Shown: piece by piece, positions 18,458 to 26,613 of the stretch
How the letters are laid out: every line of letters starts with the position of its first letter
How positions within the stretch are numbered: position 1 is the stretch's first letter
Source of the DNA: CAZMVY01 sp964617875
GTDB taxonomy: Bacteria; Planctomycetota; Phycisphaerae; UBA1845; PWPN01
Length of the DNA: 32,319 nucleotides
Assembly (NCBI GenBank): GCA_964617875.1
Contig: CAZUAI010000062.1
Coordinates: 1-32,319 of the forward strand
Direction: 5' to 3'
Notes under the pieces: generated by a model
Told to the model about the DNA's origin: nothing
Databases searched by the model: none
What the model saw: only the letters and a program-made list of their open reading frames with translations
Translations under genes and position numbers: made by a program

Positions 18458-18549
18458 TCTTCAGGGGGCTCTGATCGGTTGCCCGGCTTCTGCGTGCCGG
18501 AAACGAGGGCCGTGCCCACAGACATGGACGCGAGCCGAAGACCGCGGCA

Positions 18550-21500
18550 ATGCGGAGGAAGACGCCGGCACTTGACCGCCCTCATCCGATTGTGTACCTC
18601 AAGCAAATGAGAACGGTCGAGCAGGACCGCCACCGCACGATCATCTTCGCGCTGTTCCTGCTGTCGGGCTGCGCCGGCCTGATCTACGAGGTCGTCTGGA
18701 CGCGGAAGCTGACGTTCGTCTTTGGCGGTACGACCTACGCGATCACCACGATCCTCGTGGCGTTCATGTCCGGCCTGGGCCTGGGCAGCTACGTCGCCGG
18801 CCGGCTGTCGCATCGGCTCCGGCAGCCGGGCCGGACGTACGGCATTCTCGAGGTGATGATCGGCGCGTACGCCCTGCTCGTCCCGCTGCTGTTCGGCATG
18901 GCCGAACCGGCATATCGCTCACTCTATCCCCGGCTTTCCGACGCACCGTGGCTTCTGACCGGCGTGCGGTTCTGCATGGGGTTCGGCGTACTGGTCATCC
19001 CCACGACGTTCATGGGCGCGACGCTGCCGATTCTCGTGCGGCACGTCACGGGCCTCGGCCAGGGGTTCGGCCGCTCGGTGGGCCTGCTGTACGGCATCAA
19101 CACGCTCGGTGCCATGATCGGCACCGTGGCGGCCGGGTTCTGGCTTCTGCCGGCGTTCGGCCTGGCGTACACGACCTGGATCGCGGCGGCGATCAACGGT
19201 CTGGTCGGCGTCACCGCCATCGTCGCGCTCCGGCTGCCTGCCGTCGGCCCGATGGCACCCCAGGGGCAGACGCGAGCACCCGCCGCCGCGGCTTCGCCGG
19301 AAGCCGCCGTGCCGCCGCCTGCCCTGAGGTGGGCTGTCCTGATCGGGTTCGCCGTCTCGGGCTTCGCGGCAATGGTCTACCAGATCGCCTGGACGCGAAC
19401 GCTCATCATGTCGATCGGATCGAGCACCTACTCGTTCACGTGCATCCTGGCCGCGTTCATCCTCGGCCTGGCGCTCGGCAGCCTGGCCGTCGCCCGGTGG
19501 GTGGACCGCGTGCGGAACCCGGCCCTCGTGTTCGGCGCGATGGAGATCGCCATCGGGCTTTCGGCGGTGCTGATCGCCCCCGTGTACGGCCGGATCCCGT
19601 CGCTCATCCGCGGGATCGTGAGCGAGTACCGCGAGAACTACACGATGCTCCTGTCGATCGAGTTCGCGCTGATCATCGCGATGACCTTCGTGCCGACGTT
19701 CCTGATGGGAGCCGTCTTCCCCCTGGTGACGCGAATGCTCGCCGTCGGTCACGGCGACCCGGGCGCTGCCACGGGCCAGGCCTATGCCGTCAACACGCTG
19801 GGCACGATCGCCGGGTCGTTCCTGGCCGGCTTCGTGATGATCCGCAGCGACGTGCTCGGGGTGCAGAACTCGATCGTCGCGGCGGCGTTGCTGAACGCGC
19901 TGGCGGGAGCCGCCCTGATCCTGCTGTCCGGCCCCGGCGGCCGCATCACGGGCTGTCGTGTCGCGGTCCCGACGGTCCTGGTGCTGCTCGTGCCGGTCTT
20001 CGCACGCGTGGCCGGCGAATGGGACCGGTCGTCACTCCTCAGCGCCCCGTTCCTCGGCCGCAACGCGGGGACACCCTCCGACGAGAGGGAAGAATGCCTG
20101 TACTATGCCGAGGGGACGGACCTCACCGTGGCCGTCACCCGGGCCCCGCGGGCGCCCGACTCGATCTCGCTGACGGTCAACGGAAAGCCTGATGCGTCCA
20201 CCGACATCGAGGACGTGCTGACACAACTGATGCTCGGGCACCTGCCGGCGCTGCTCGTGAACGAAGGGCGGACGGCCTGCGTCATCGGGCTCGGCTCCGG
20301 CATGACCCTGAGCGCGGTCGCGCGATACTCCACGTACGAACAGCTCGACTGCGCCGAGATCAGCAGTGAAGTGATCGAGGCCGCGCGCCACTTCGGCCCG
20401 TTCAACTGTGACGTGCTCACGAACGACCCGCGCGTGCGGATCCTCCGGGCCGACGGGCGGAACCACCTGCTTCTGACGAACCGCACGTACGACCTGATCG
20501 TGTCGGAGCCGTCGAACCCCTGGATGGCGGGCGTCGCGAACCTGTTCACGCGCGAGTACTTCCGGCTGTGCAGGGACCGCCTTTCGGCCGACGGACGCGT
20601 CTGCATCTGGCTCCACAGCTACTCCATGTCCCTCCCCGACTTCCGCATGGTCGTGCGCACGCTGTTCGACGTCTTTCCCGAGGTTTCGGTCTGGCAACTC
20701 TCGACCGACTTCCTTCTGATCGCCGGCAGGCGGCAGGCCCCCGTTTCGCTGGACGGCATCCTGGCCCGTTTCAACCAGCCGGCCGTCCGCGAAGACCTCT
20801 GCCGGGCCGGATTGTTCGACGTGGGCCAGGTCCTCGGGACGTTCGTCAGTTCCGGCGAACCGCTTCGTGCCTGGGCTGCGCCCGCGCCCGTCCACACCGA
20901 CGACAATGCGTTGCTCGAGTTCTCCGCGCCGCGGAGCCTGTACCGACACGACGAGTCCGCCATCACCGCCGCCATGCTCGCTCACCAGCGATCGCCGTTC
21001 GATGAGCTGATCGCGATCCGCCCTGACGATCCGCGGCACCAGGCGGTGCGCGATCGGATCGCGGCCGCGTTTCGGTCACGGAACGACCTTGCCGGTTCGT
21101 GGGCCCTGGAACGAAAGGGCGACTACGTCGGGTCGCTGCGGCTGCTCGTTTCCGCCTGTGTGCATGACCGCGAGAACACACAAGCGTACAACACAGTCAT
21201 GCAGTGCCGGCCGACCCTGGAGCAACGGAACCCGACACTCGCGCGATCACCACAGGTCCAGGCCCTCCTCAACAAGGCCGACAGCCTGTGCCCCCCCACG
21301 CCGCCCTCGGGGCGACGGTGCGGAACGCAGACCGCCGACATCGTCCGGTCGCTGCGGGCGACCGCGACGGATGCGTCGCAATACGGCCGGTGGGACTGCG
21401 CCCTCGCCCTTCTGGAAGTGGCGGCCGGGCTGGAGCCGGACAACCCGGACGTCAACGCCGACGCGGCACACTGCCTGGTCAAGCTCCGCCGTGCGGACGA

Positions 21501-21759
21501 GGCGGCTCAACGGCTCGATGCCGTTCTCCGCATACACCCCGAACACGGAAGCTCCCACTACGTTCTCGCGATGCTGGCAGCGGCGAGCGACAACCCCGAC
21601 GCGGCATATCCGTCCCTGGAAGCTGCCATTCGGCTCCGCGCAGCAACCCCGGAACAAGCCGCCAACGAAGAGGCGTTCCGCTCGTTGCGCGACCAGCCGC
21701 GTTTCCAGGCGATTCTACAGCAGTTCGCACAAACCCGGCCGACCACGGCGCCCCATTGA
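18550..21759 (+). CDS. Fused transporter-like / spermidine-synthase-like protein with TPR tail
   Basis: This is up to 1069 residues. Residues ~29-500 are membrane-embedded and contain an internal duplication: SGCAGLIYEVVWTRKL...LGLGSYVAGR recurs near 275 as SGFAAMVYQIAWTRTL...LALGSLAVAR. Residues ~540-800 are a class I methyltransferase-like fold related to polyamine aminopropyltransferases, with GLGSG (580-584), an acidic AEIS and SEPSNPWMAG (652-661). The usual catalytic Asp of spermidine synthase is E/S/N here, so polyamine synthesis is doubtful. Residues ~920-1060 contain TPR-like helices (WDCALALLEVAAGLEPDNP, then RADEAAQRLDAVLRIHPEHG). Such fused proteins are common and uncharacterised. 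The start is uncertain: ATG 18607 is also possible and neither has a good ribosome binding site. Confidence 0.87.
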   Translation: MRRKTPALDRPHPIVYLKQMRTVEQDRHRTIIFALFLLSGCAGLIYEVVWTRKLTFVFGGTTYAITTILVAFMSGLGLGSYVAGRLSHRLRQPGRTYGILEVMIGAYALLVPLLFGMAEPAYRSLYPRLSDAPWLLTGVRFCMGFGVLVIPTTFMGATLPILVRHVTGLGQGFGRSVGLLYGINTLGAMIGTVAAGFWLLPAFGLAYTTWIAAAINGLVGVTAIVALRLPAVGPMAPQGQTRAPAAAASPEAAVPPPALRWAVLIGFAVSGFAAMVYQIAWTRTLIMSIGSSTYSFTCILAAFILGLALGSLAVARWVDRVRNPALVFGAMEIAIGLSAVLIAPVYGRIPSLIRGIVSEYRENYTMLLSIEFALIIAMTFVPTFLMGAVFPLVTRMLAVGHGDPGAATGQAYAVNTLGTIAGSFLAGFVMIRSDVLGVQNSIVAAALLNALAGAALILLSGPGGRITGCRVAVPTVLVLLVPVFARVAGEWDRSSLLSAPFLGRNAGTPSDEREECLYYAEGTDLTVAVTRAPRAPDSISLTVNGKPDASTDIEDVLTQLMLGHLPALLVNEGRTACVIGLGSGMTLSAVARYSTYEQLDCAEISSEVIEAARHFGPFNCDVLTNDPRVRILRADGRNHLLLTNRTYDLIVSEPSNPWMAGVANLFTREYFRLCRDRLSADGRVCIWLHSYSMSLPDFRMVVRTLFDVFPEVSVWQLSTDFLLIAGRRQAPVSLDGILARFNQPAVREDLCRAGLFDVGQVLGTFVSSGEPLRAWAAPAPVHTDDNALLEFSAPRSLYRHDESAITAAMLAHQRSPFDELIAIRPDDPRHQAVRDRIAAAFRSRNDLAGSWALERKGDYVGSLRLLVSACVHDRENTQAYNTVMQCRPTLEQRNPTLARSPQVQALLNKADSLCPPTPPSGRRCGTQTADIVRSLRATATDASQYGRWDCALALLEVAAGLEPDNPDVNADAAHCLVKLRRADEAAQRLDAVLRIHPEHGSSHYVLAMLAAASDNPDAAYPSLEAAIRLRAATPEQAANEEAFRSLRDQPRFQAILQQFAQTRPTTAPH

Positions 21760-21799
21760 CGCGGCCGGTCCGGTAGTCCATTCTTTGAGGTGGGGGGTA

Positions 21800-21816
21800 G
21801 CCGGGAATGGCCCGGC
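21800..21816. terminator. Weak hairpin between convergent genes
   Basis: GCCGGG and CCCGGC pair around AATGG in the 81-nt gap between two converging genes. The position fits a two-way terminator, but there is no T-run. Confidence 0.3.
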
Positions 21817-21840
21817 GACGCGGGCGGCCCCCAATTGCCC

Positions 21841-22680
21841 TCACATCGCCAGGATGCGGTCCATCGCCGCCGATTCCTTCTTCAGATCGGCGTCGGATCG
21901 GTTGAACGTCTCCAGCGTGACCGGGCCCTTGTACTTGAGCTTCTTCAGGGCGGCGACGACCGCCGGATAGTTCACGTCGCCGTTCAGCAGGTCGCAGAAG
22001 CCCTGGATGCCGCCCGGATCCCGCTTGAAATCCTTGAAATGGACCCGCTTGACCCGCCGCCCCAGGATCGCGAGCCAGTGCTCCGGGTAGCCGAACGCCA
22101 TCATGTTCCCGCAGTCGAAATACATGTTGACGAACTTGCTCTTGACCTCCTTGAGGTACCGGTCGAACTCAAGCGGCGAGTACATCATGCCGTTCCAGAC
22201 CATCTCGGGGCACGCATGGACCTTGAGCTTTGCCGCGACCCTGGCGAGCTGCTTCATCGACTGCACCGAGAGGCGGTAGGCCGTGTCGTACGGCACCGGC
22301 GTCGTTTTCATTTCCCAGGGGATGTAGACGTAGCCGGGCACGATGAGCATCGCGTCCGTGCCGAGCCACGCGGTCACCTGCAGGCCCTTGGCATGAATCT
22401 CGACGGCGGCCTTGCGCTTCGCCGCATCCGGATCGGAAAGGCTCTTGGACCAGCCCAGCCCGCACGCAACGGAGCCGATCCGGATGCCGATCTCCCTGGC
22501 CGCCTTCCTGAATCGGCGGCAGTCGGCTTCGCTCGTGTCCGGCGTGATCGCGCCCTTGTCCCCGACGGCCAGCTCGATGGCCTCGAACCCGAGGGCCTTC
22601 GCCTTCTTCATCGCTTCCGTCGGATCGATCGTGCCGTCAACGCCGCCCGGAAACGCCCAGATGCTGATGCTCTTGAACAT
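21841..22680 (-). CDS. Cytoplasmic sugar phosphate isomerase/epimerase (TIM barrel)
   Basis: This 279-residue protein is of the xylose isomerase-like TIM-barrel family with no signal peptide, so it is cytoplasmic. Metal-site residues are E159 (ACPEMVWNG), D189 (MYFDCGN), H214 (RVHFKD) and E257 (VTLETFN). It is a close paralogue of the Tat-exported protein at 8872-9780. The start at 22680 (MFKSISIWAF) is chosen over in-frame ATG 22686 and the longer frame, because GAGGAG directly abuts ATG 22686 and is 6 nt before ATG 22680. It lies 124 nt downstream of the oxidoreductase gene and is probably in the same transcript. The isomerase/oxidoreductase pair recalls inositol and rare-sugar catabolism. 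The precise substrate is unknown. Confidence 0.88.
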   Translation of the reverse strand: MFKSISIWAFPGGVDGTIDPTEAMKKAKALGFEAIELAVGDKGAITPDTSEADCRRFRKAAREIGIRIGSVACGLGWSKSLSDPDAAKRKAAVEIHAKGLQVTAWLGTDAMLIVPGYVYIPWEMKTTPVPYDTAYRLSVQSMKQLARVAAKLKVHACPEMVWNGMMYSPLEFDRYLKEVKSKFVNMYFDCGNMMAFGYPEHWLAILGRRVKRVHFKDFKRDPGGIQGFCDLLNGDVNYPAVVAALKKLKYKGPVTLETFNRSDADLKKESAAMDRILAM

Positions 22681-22804
22681 GTCCATCTCCTCGCGGGGCG
22701 GGCCCATCCCGCCGTCAAGTGTCGCACGGCCTTCCCGGCCGTGGTCGTCCTCGCACGCCGCCACGCGGCAGGTCTTGCCCGCTCACGCGGGCGGCGACCG
22801 TGCC

Positions 22805-23830
22805 CTACCTCGTCCGCACCGGCCTGCCGGTCCTGATACTCTGCTCCTCCGCAAGCGCGACCGCCACCGCGTCGCGGCTGTCTTTCGGCGTCGTCCTCTT
22901 CGGTTGCCTGTGATTCTCGATGCACGAGACGAAGTACTCGATCTCGCCGTGGTATGCGTCGTCCGTCGGCATCGCTGGCGTCTCCGGCGGTCTGCCGGGG
23001 ACGTAGACGGCCAGGGGCTTGCCCGATGCGAGGTCCCACGCGACGGCCGCCTTCTCGAAGACGGCCGTGAATCCCATGTTGAAGGGATATCCGACCGGCA
23101 TGTCCCAGAAACCCTCGAGATACACCGACCTGCCCCTGCCATAGTTCCACAACGCCTGCACGCGGTCGATCGTCTGTCCGTGCCCGGTCCCCTGCGCGGA
23201 CACGGACGCCGGTTTGCCGAGCACGCTCAGGGCAAAGTCAACATCGTGAACGTGCAGGTCCAGGATCGCCCCGCCGGACTTCTTCCGGTCGAGCGACCAG
23301 AGCTGCCACGTCCAGTCCGGCGTGCTCGCCTGCCGTCGCAGCGACAGCGAGCGGAGCCTTCCGTACCGCTTCTCGTCGCAGGCACGCTTGAGCCACACGT
23401 ACTCCGGCCAGAACCGAATGCACTGGGCCACCATGAGCAGCCGCTTCGCCTTCTTCGCCGCCGCGATCATCCGGTCGCAATCCCGCACCGTCAGCGCCAT
23501 CGGCTTTTCGCACAGAACGTGCTTGCCCGCCTCGAGTGCCGCGATCGTCACCTCAGGGTGCAGGAACGTCGGCAGCGTGATATCGACCATGTCGAGGTCC
23601 GGATCGGCAACGGCGTCCTGCCATCGCTCGTACCCGCGAATGTCGCCCAGATCCTGCACCCGGCCCGCCGTGTCCGCGATGTTGCCCCCGCCCTCCGACC
23701 AGTCGCCGCGCCGCCGCCGCGGATCCGAATCGCAGATCGCCGCGATCCGCGCACGGCCGCCGAGCTTGGGGTATTGGTCAAAGTGATTGCGGCCGATGAA
23801 ACCCGCACCGATCAGGCCCACGCGAATCAT
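22805..23830 (-). CDS. Gfo/Idh/MocA family oxidoreductase, cytoplasmic
   Basis: This is a 341-residue NAD(P)-dependent sugar or polyol dehydrogenase. The Rossmann motif GLIGAGFIGRNH (G8, G10, G13) is at the N-terminus, and the family EKP motif is at 108-110 (HVLCEKPMALT). The catalytic region GGAILDLHVHDVDF supplies D191 and H195. No signal peptide is present. The start at 23830 is supported by GAGGAG 7 nt upstream; the longer open frame to 23887 has no such site. It is the first gene of a two-gene unit with the cytoplasmic isomerase. Family members oxidise or reduce a hydroxyl of a sugar, inositol or sugar acid. The actual substrate cannot be read from the sequence. Confidence 0.92.
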   Translation of the reverse strand: MIRVGLIGAGFIGRNHFDQYPKLGGRARIAAICDSDPRRRRGDWSEGGGNIADTAGRVQDLGDIRGYERWQDAVADPDLDMVDITLPTFLHPEVTIAALEAGKHVLCEKPMALTVRDCDRMIAAAKKAKRLLMVAQCIRFWPEYVWLKRACDEKRYGRLRSLSLRRQASTPDWTWQLWSLDRKKSGGAILDLHVHDVDFALSVLGKPASVSAQGTGHGQTIDRVQALWNYGRGRSVYLEGFWDMPVGYPFNMGFTAVFEKAAVAWDLASGKPLAVYVPGRPPETPAMPTDDAYHGEIEYFVSCIENHRQPKRTTPKDSRDAVAVALAEEQSIRTGRPVRTR

Positions 23831-23889
23831 GCACCGACTCCTCGCTTTGGTGAGCGGCAATCTACGACCGCCGGGCCCATAACGCAAGC

Positions 23890-23914
23890 ACCCTCGGTCA
23901 TCCGGACCGAGGGT
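23890..23914 (-). terminator. Strong hairpin after the HEAT-repeat gene
   Basis: ACCCTCGGTC (23890-23899) and GACCGAGGGT (23905-23914) form a perfect 10-bp stem with a 5-nt loop, 41 nt after the HEAT gene stop and 60 nt before the oxidoreductase start. It probably ends the HEAT transcript and separates it from the downstream unit. The following bases (GCTTGCGTT on the minus strand) are only mildly T-rich. Confidence 0.6.
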
Positions 23915-23954
23915 ACCTGCAGTGGAGTAAGCTCACGTGGAGCTTGTGCGGTCT

Positions 23955-24539
23955 TTAACGATGGTGCGATCGATGACAGTAGCTGAACGAGAAGAACCCC
24001 CCGAATCGCGGGGCGCAATACGCCGGCCGTGCCACCACAACGGGGGCGGAATAACAGTACGCAGGCACCACAACGGGCGCCGGAGCCACATAGACCGGCG
24101 GCGGCGCCACCACGACCGGCGCCGGCGCGGCCACGACGGCCGGTGCCGCAACGGTTACCGGTGCCGGGACCTGGACAACGGCCGGCGCGGGGGCCTGCAC
24201 CACGGCGGGCGCGGGGGCCGTGGCCGGGGCCGCCACGACCACGGGCTGAATCGACCGAATCCGCCGGATCGCCTTATACGCGTCCTTGCGGACGCCCCCG
24301 TCATTGTCGTAGGCCGCCGCGCGTTCCAGGGCGGCCAAGGCCCGCGAATCGCCGATCTTGCCCAGTTCCTCGGCCGCGTCCTCGCGGTCGTCATCGTCGG
24401 GAGCATAAAGAAGCGTGTCGATCAGGTAGTCCACCCGGTCCCGAACCGGCGTCTGGGCCGCCAACCACGACGGCGTCGCCAGTACAACGACGAACAACAA
24501 CACGGAGCCCCGGACCATCCACAATCTTGCGTCTGTCAT
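23955..24539 (-). CDS. Exported HEAT-repeat protein with Pro/Ala/Val-rich tail
   Basis: This is a 194-residue protein. A signal peptide spans 1-28 (SVLLFVVVLATPSWLAAQ). Residues 33-96 contain HEAT/PBS-lyase-type repeats (DREDAAEELGKIGDSRALAA, then DNDGGVRKDAYKAIRRI), a protein-binding scaffold. Residues 100-172 are low complexity, built from PAPVVV/APAVV blocks. The end is aromatic and His-rich (FGGFFSFSYCHRSHHR). The start at 24539 is chosen because AAGGA lies 8 nt upstream, whereas it abuts the in-frame ATG at 24548. It is likely periplasmic or cell-surface. No partner is evident from the neighbours. Confidence 0.8.
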   Translation of the reverse strand: MTDARLWMVRGSVLLFVVVLATPSWLAAQTPVRDRVDYLIDTLLYAPDDDDREDAAEELGKIGDSRALAALERAAAYDNDGGVRKDAYKAIRRIRSIQPVVVAAPATAPAPAVVQAPAPAVVQVPAPVTVAAPAVVAAPAPVVVAPPPVYVAPAPVVVPAYCYSAPVVVARPAYCAPRFGGFFSFSYCHRSHHR

Positions 24540-24694
24540 GGTTTCCATCCTTGGCCACTCATCTTCATGTCGGCAAATATCGAGCGGTCGAACCCTCGAC
24601 CTCAAGTCGCCGCAGGCTCGCCGCCCTCCAACACGCACAGACACGTACCGCCGCCGCGAGGTTTGCATGGCCGCAAGTCGTGTCCACCGGTTAT

Positions 24695-24721
24695 GTTATA
24701 CGATTCGCACCGCCGATGCAA
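24695..24721 (-). promoter_or_regulatory. Candidate promoter for the HEAT gene
   Basis: On the minus strand TATAAC (24700-24695) has TTGCAT about 15 nt upstream. Spacing is short and the leader would be ~150 nt. The rest of the 24540-24926 divergent region shows no other element I can support. Confidence 0.3.
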
Positions 24722-24926
24722 GGGCCGCGACCAAGAATAGCGGACTCCGGGTGTTCATTTTGACAACGCCATTGCCGCTCCGGCGTATCGTAATTTGTCT
24801 GCACCGCGTCCGGCTTGTGCCGTATACACAGGGCGCGAGCGAACGATTCCGTGTCCGGCGGATTTGCCGCGGGGCAGCAAGGTTGGTACAAGGCAGGAGT
24901 GCAACTGAGACAAGGAGAAAACCGCG

Positions 24927-26258
24927 ATGTCTGAATTGATCTCAAGACGTGCCTTCGTGAGGGGCGCCGCTGGCGGCGCCGCAGGCTTCGGGCTGGCCTC
25001 GCTGGCCGGCTGCGCATCCGTCTCCGGCTGGCGGCCGATCACGGCGCAATCGCCACGGCGGGTACTGGGCGCGAACGATCGGATCAACGTCGCGGTGCTG
25101 GGGCCCGGCGACCGGGCGTCCGGCCTGATCGGCGAATTCATCGACGCGAGTGCCCGACACAATTGCCGCATCGTCGCGGTCTGTGACTTGTGGGAGCGCC
25201 AGCGTGATATCGCGGCGGGCAAGATCAAGGACAAGGCGGGCTGGGACGTCGCGAAGTACCGCAACACCGAGGAGCTTTACGCGGCCAAGGACATCGACGC
25301 CCTGATTATCGGCACGCCCGACTTCTCGCACGCCCTCCTCTGCGCCGAGGCCGTGCGGAACGGCAAGGACGTGTACGTCGAGAAGCCGCTCGCCAACGTG
25401 CTCGAGGACGCCAAGGTCGTTCGTCAGGCGGTGAAGGAAACCGGGGCCGTCGTCCAGATCGGGACGCAACGCCGCAGCGACGGAAGGTACATCGGCGCGG
25501 CCGAATACGTGAAGTCGGGCCAATTCGGCAAGGTCATCGCCGTCGAGATGCACTGGAACGTCAACCAGTCGAAGCGGTGGCGGCGGGAAGAGGCCGTCGC
25601 CCGGCTGGCCGAGGACGCGAAGAACGGCAAGTTCGACGTGAAAGACTGCTGGAAGCGCTATCGGCTGAACCGGCCGGATGACGACTTCTGCCCGCGGAAG
25701 TACCTCGAGTTCCGCCTGTTCTGGCCGTACAGCAGCGGGCTCCCCGACCAATGGATGAGCCACCAGATCGACACGGTCTCGATGATCACGGGCGATCCGT
25801 ACCCGAAGAGCTGCGTCGCGAGCGGCGGAACGTACCAGTGGAAGGACGGCCGGCGCAACCCCGACATCTGCACCGTGCTTTTCGAATACCCATCGGGCTT
25901 CCACGTGCAGTGGCACAGCCGGCAGATCAACAGCGCGGGCGGCACCGTCGAGATGTACTACTCCAACTGGGGCACGCTCAACCTCGGCACGGGCAAAATC
26001 ACAGGCGACGGCGCTCCGGACGAGCACAAGAGCCCGGGCTCCCGGCAGCTGGCTGCCCAGGACATCCCGAACGCCGGCAGCAGCGAAAGCGATCACATGC
26101 CAAACTGGCTCACGTGCCTCCGCACGCGCAAGGCCCCCAACGCGGACATCGAGGCGGGCTACGCCCATTCGGTCGCCCTCTCGATGGCCATCCGGGCCCT
26201 GCACACCGGCAAGCGGGTGACGTTTGACCCGGCGAATCACGAGATCCGCCTGGCGTGA
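24927..26258 (+). CDS. Gfo/Idh/MocA family oxidoreductase with Tat lipoprotein signal
   Basis: This 443-residue protein has a twin-arginine signal (SRRAFVRG, R7-R8) followed by a lipobox (SLAGC, C29). It should therefore be exported folded, with bound NAD(P), and anchored by lipid. The Rossmann region NVAVLGPGDRASG (G59, G61) and the EKP motif at 152-154 (DVYVEKPLAN) define the family. The C-terminal half with WPYSSGLPDQWMSHQIDTV supplies the catalytic H and D positions. Planctomycetes carry many such Tat-exported members of unknown substrate. AAGGAG (24912-24917) is 9 nt before the ATG. It is divergent from the HEAT gene and followed by a terminator-like hairpin, so probably monocistronic. 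Confidence 0.92.
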   Translation: MSELISRRAFVRGAAGGAAGFGLASLAGCASVSGWRPITAQSPRRVLGANDRINVAVLGPGDRASGLIGEFIDASARHNCRIVAVCDLWERQRDIAAGKIKDKAGWDVAKYRNTEELYAAKDIDALIIGTPDFSHALLCAEAVRNGKDVYVEKPLANVLEDAKVVRQAVKETGAVVQIGTQRRSDGRYIGAAEYVKSGQFGKVIAVEMHWNVNQSKRWRREEAVARLAEDAKNGKFDVKDCWKRYRLNRPDDDFCPRKYLEFRLFWPYSSGLPDQWMSHQIDTVSMITGDPYPKSCVASGGTYQWKDGRRNPDICTVLFEYPSGFHVQWHSRQINSAGGTVEMYYSNWGTLNLGTGKITGDGAPDEHKSPGSRQLAAQDIPNAGSSESDHMPNWLTCLRTRKAPNADIEAGYAHSVALSMAIRALHTGKRVTFDPANHEIRLA

Positions 26259-26321
26259 CAGCGCCGGCGGAAATCCGGGAAAGCGGCAAAGCTTCGCCGG
26301 CCAGCAGTCGTGCGAGCATAC

Positions 26322-26349
26322 CGGCGGCGGCGTCAGGAAACCGCCGCCG
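26322..26349 (+). terminator. Terminator-like hairpin after the Tat oxidoreductase gene
   Basis: CGGCGGCGG (26322-26330) and CCGCCGCCG (26341-26349) form a perfect 9-bp stem with a 10-nt loop, 63 nt after the stop. A pyrimidine-rich stretch (CCCTCCCCTTCTT) follows. Confidence 0.5.
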
Positions 26350-26494
26350 AACCCTCCCCTTCTTCATCGACATCCCCTGATTTCCTCGCGGGCCGCGGGC
26401 ATTTCGACGTCTGTGCGCCCCTGTCGAAAGAACGTGGGGTACGGGATGAGACAGCAAGGCCACCCGTCGCCGGCGTCCGGGCTCTGACAGGCGA

Positions 26495-26517
26495 GTTGCA
26501 GCATGCACCCATGCAAC
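26495..26517. promoter_or_regulatory. Inverted repeat upstream of the DUF4175-like gene, possible operator
   Basis: GTTGCA and TGCAAC flank 11 nt, with a smaller inner palindrome GCATG/CATGC. The centre lies about 55 nt before the expected transcription start, a position often used by activators. Confidence 0.3.
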
Positions 26518-26545
26518 GCCTGGCTATGGACCCCGGCTTCGGCTG

Positions 26546-26554
26546 TGGTATAAT
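26546..26554 (+). promoter_or_regulatory. Extended -10 promoter (TGGTATAAT) for the DUF4175-like gene
   Basis: TG-G followed by a perfect TATAAT (26549-26554), 60 nt before the ATG, with no clear -35. It has the same form as the promoter at 9974. Confidence 0.55.
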
Positions 26555-26613
26555 CACTGACGTCGCGATGAGGTTCACGCCGAGGAATCCCTCCCCGGAC
26601 GGAGGATGCCCGC

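Noticed and set aside
18550..21759. True spermidine synthase
   Set aside because: The fold motif is present but the catalytic Asp region is replaced by SEPSNP and it is fused to a membrane domain, so polyamine synthesis is not claimed.
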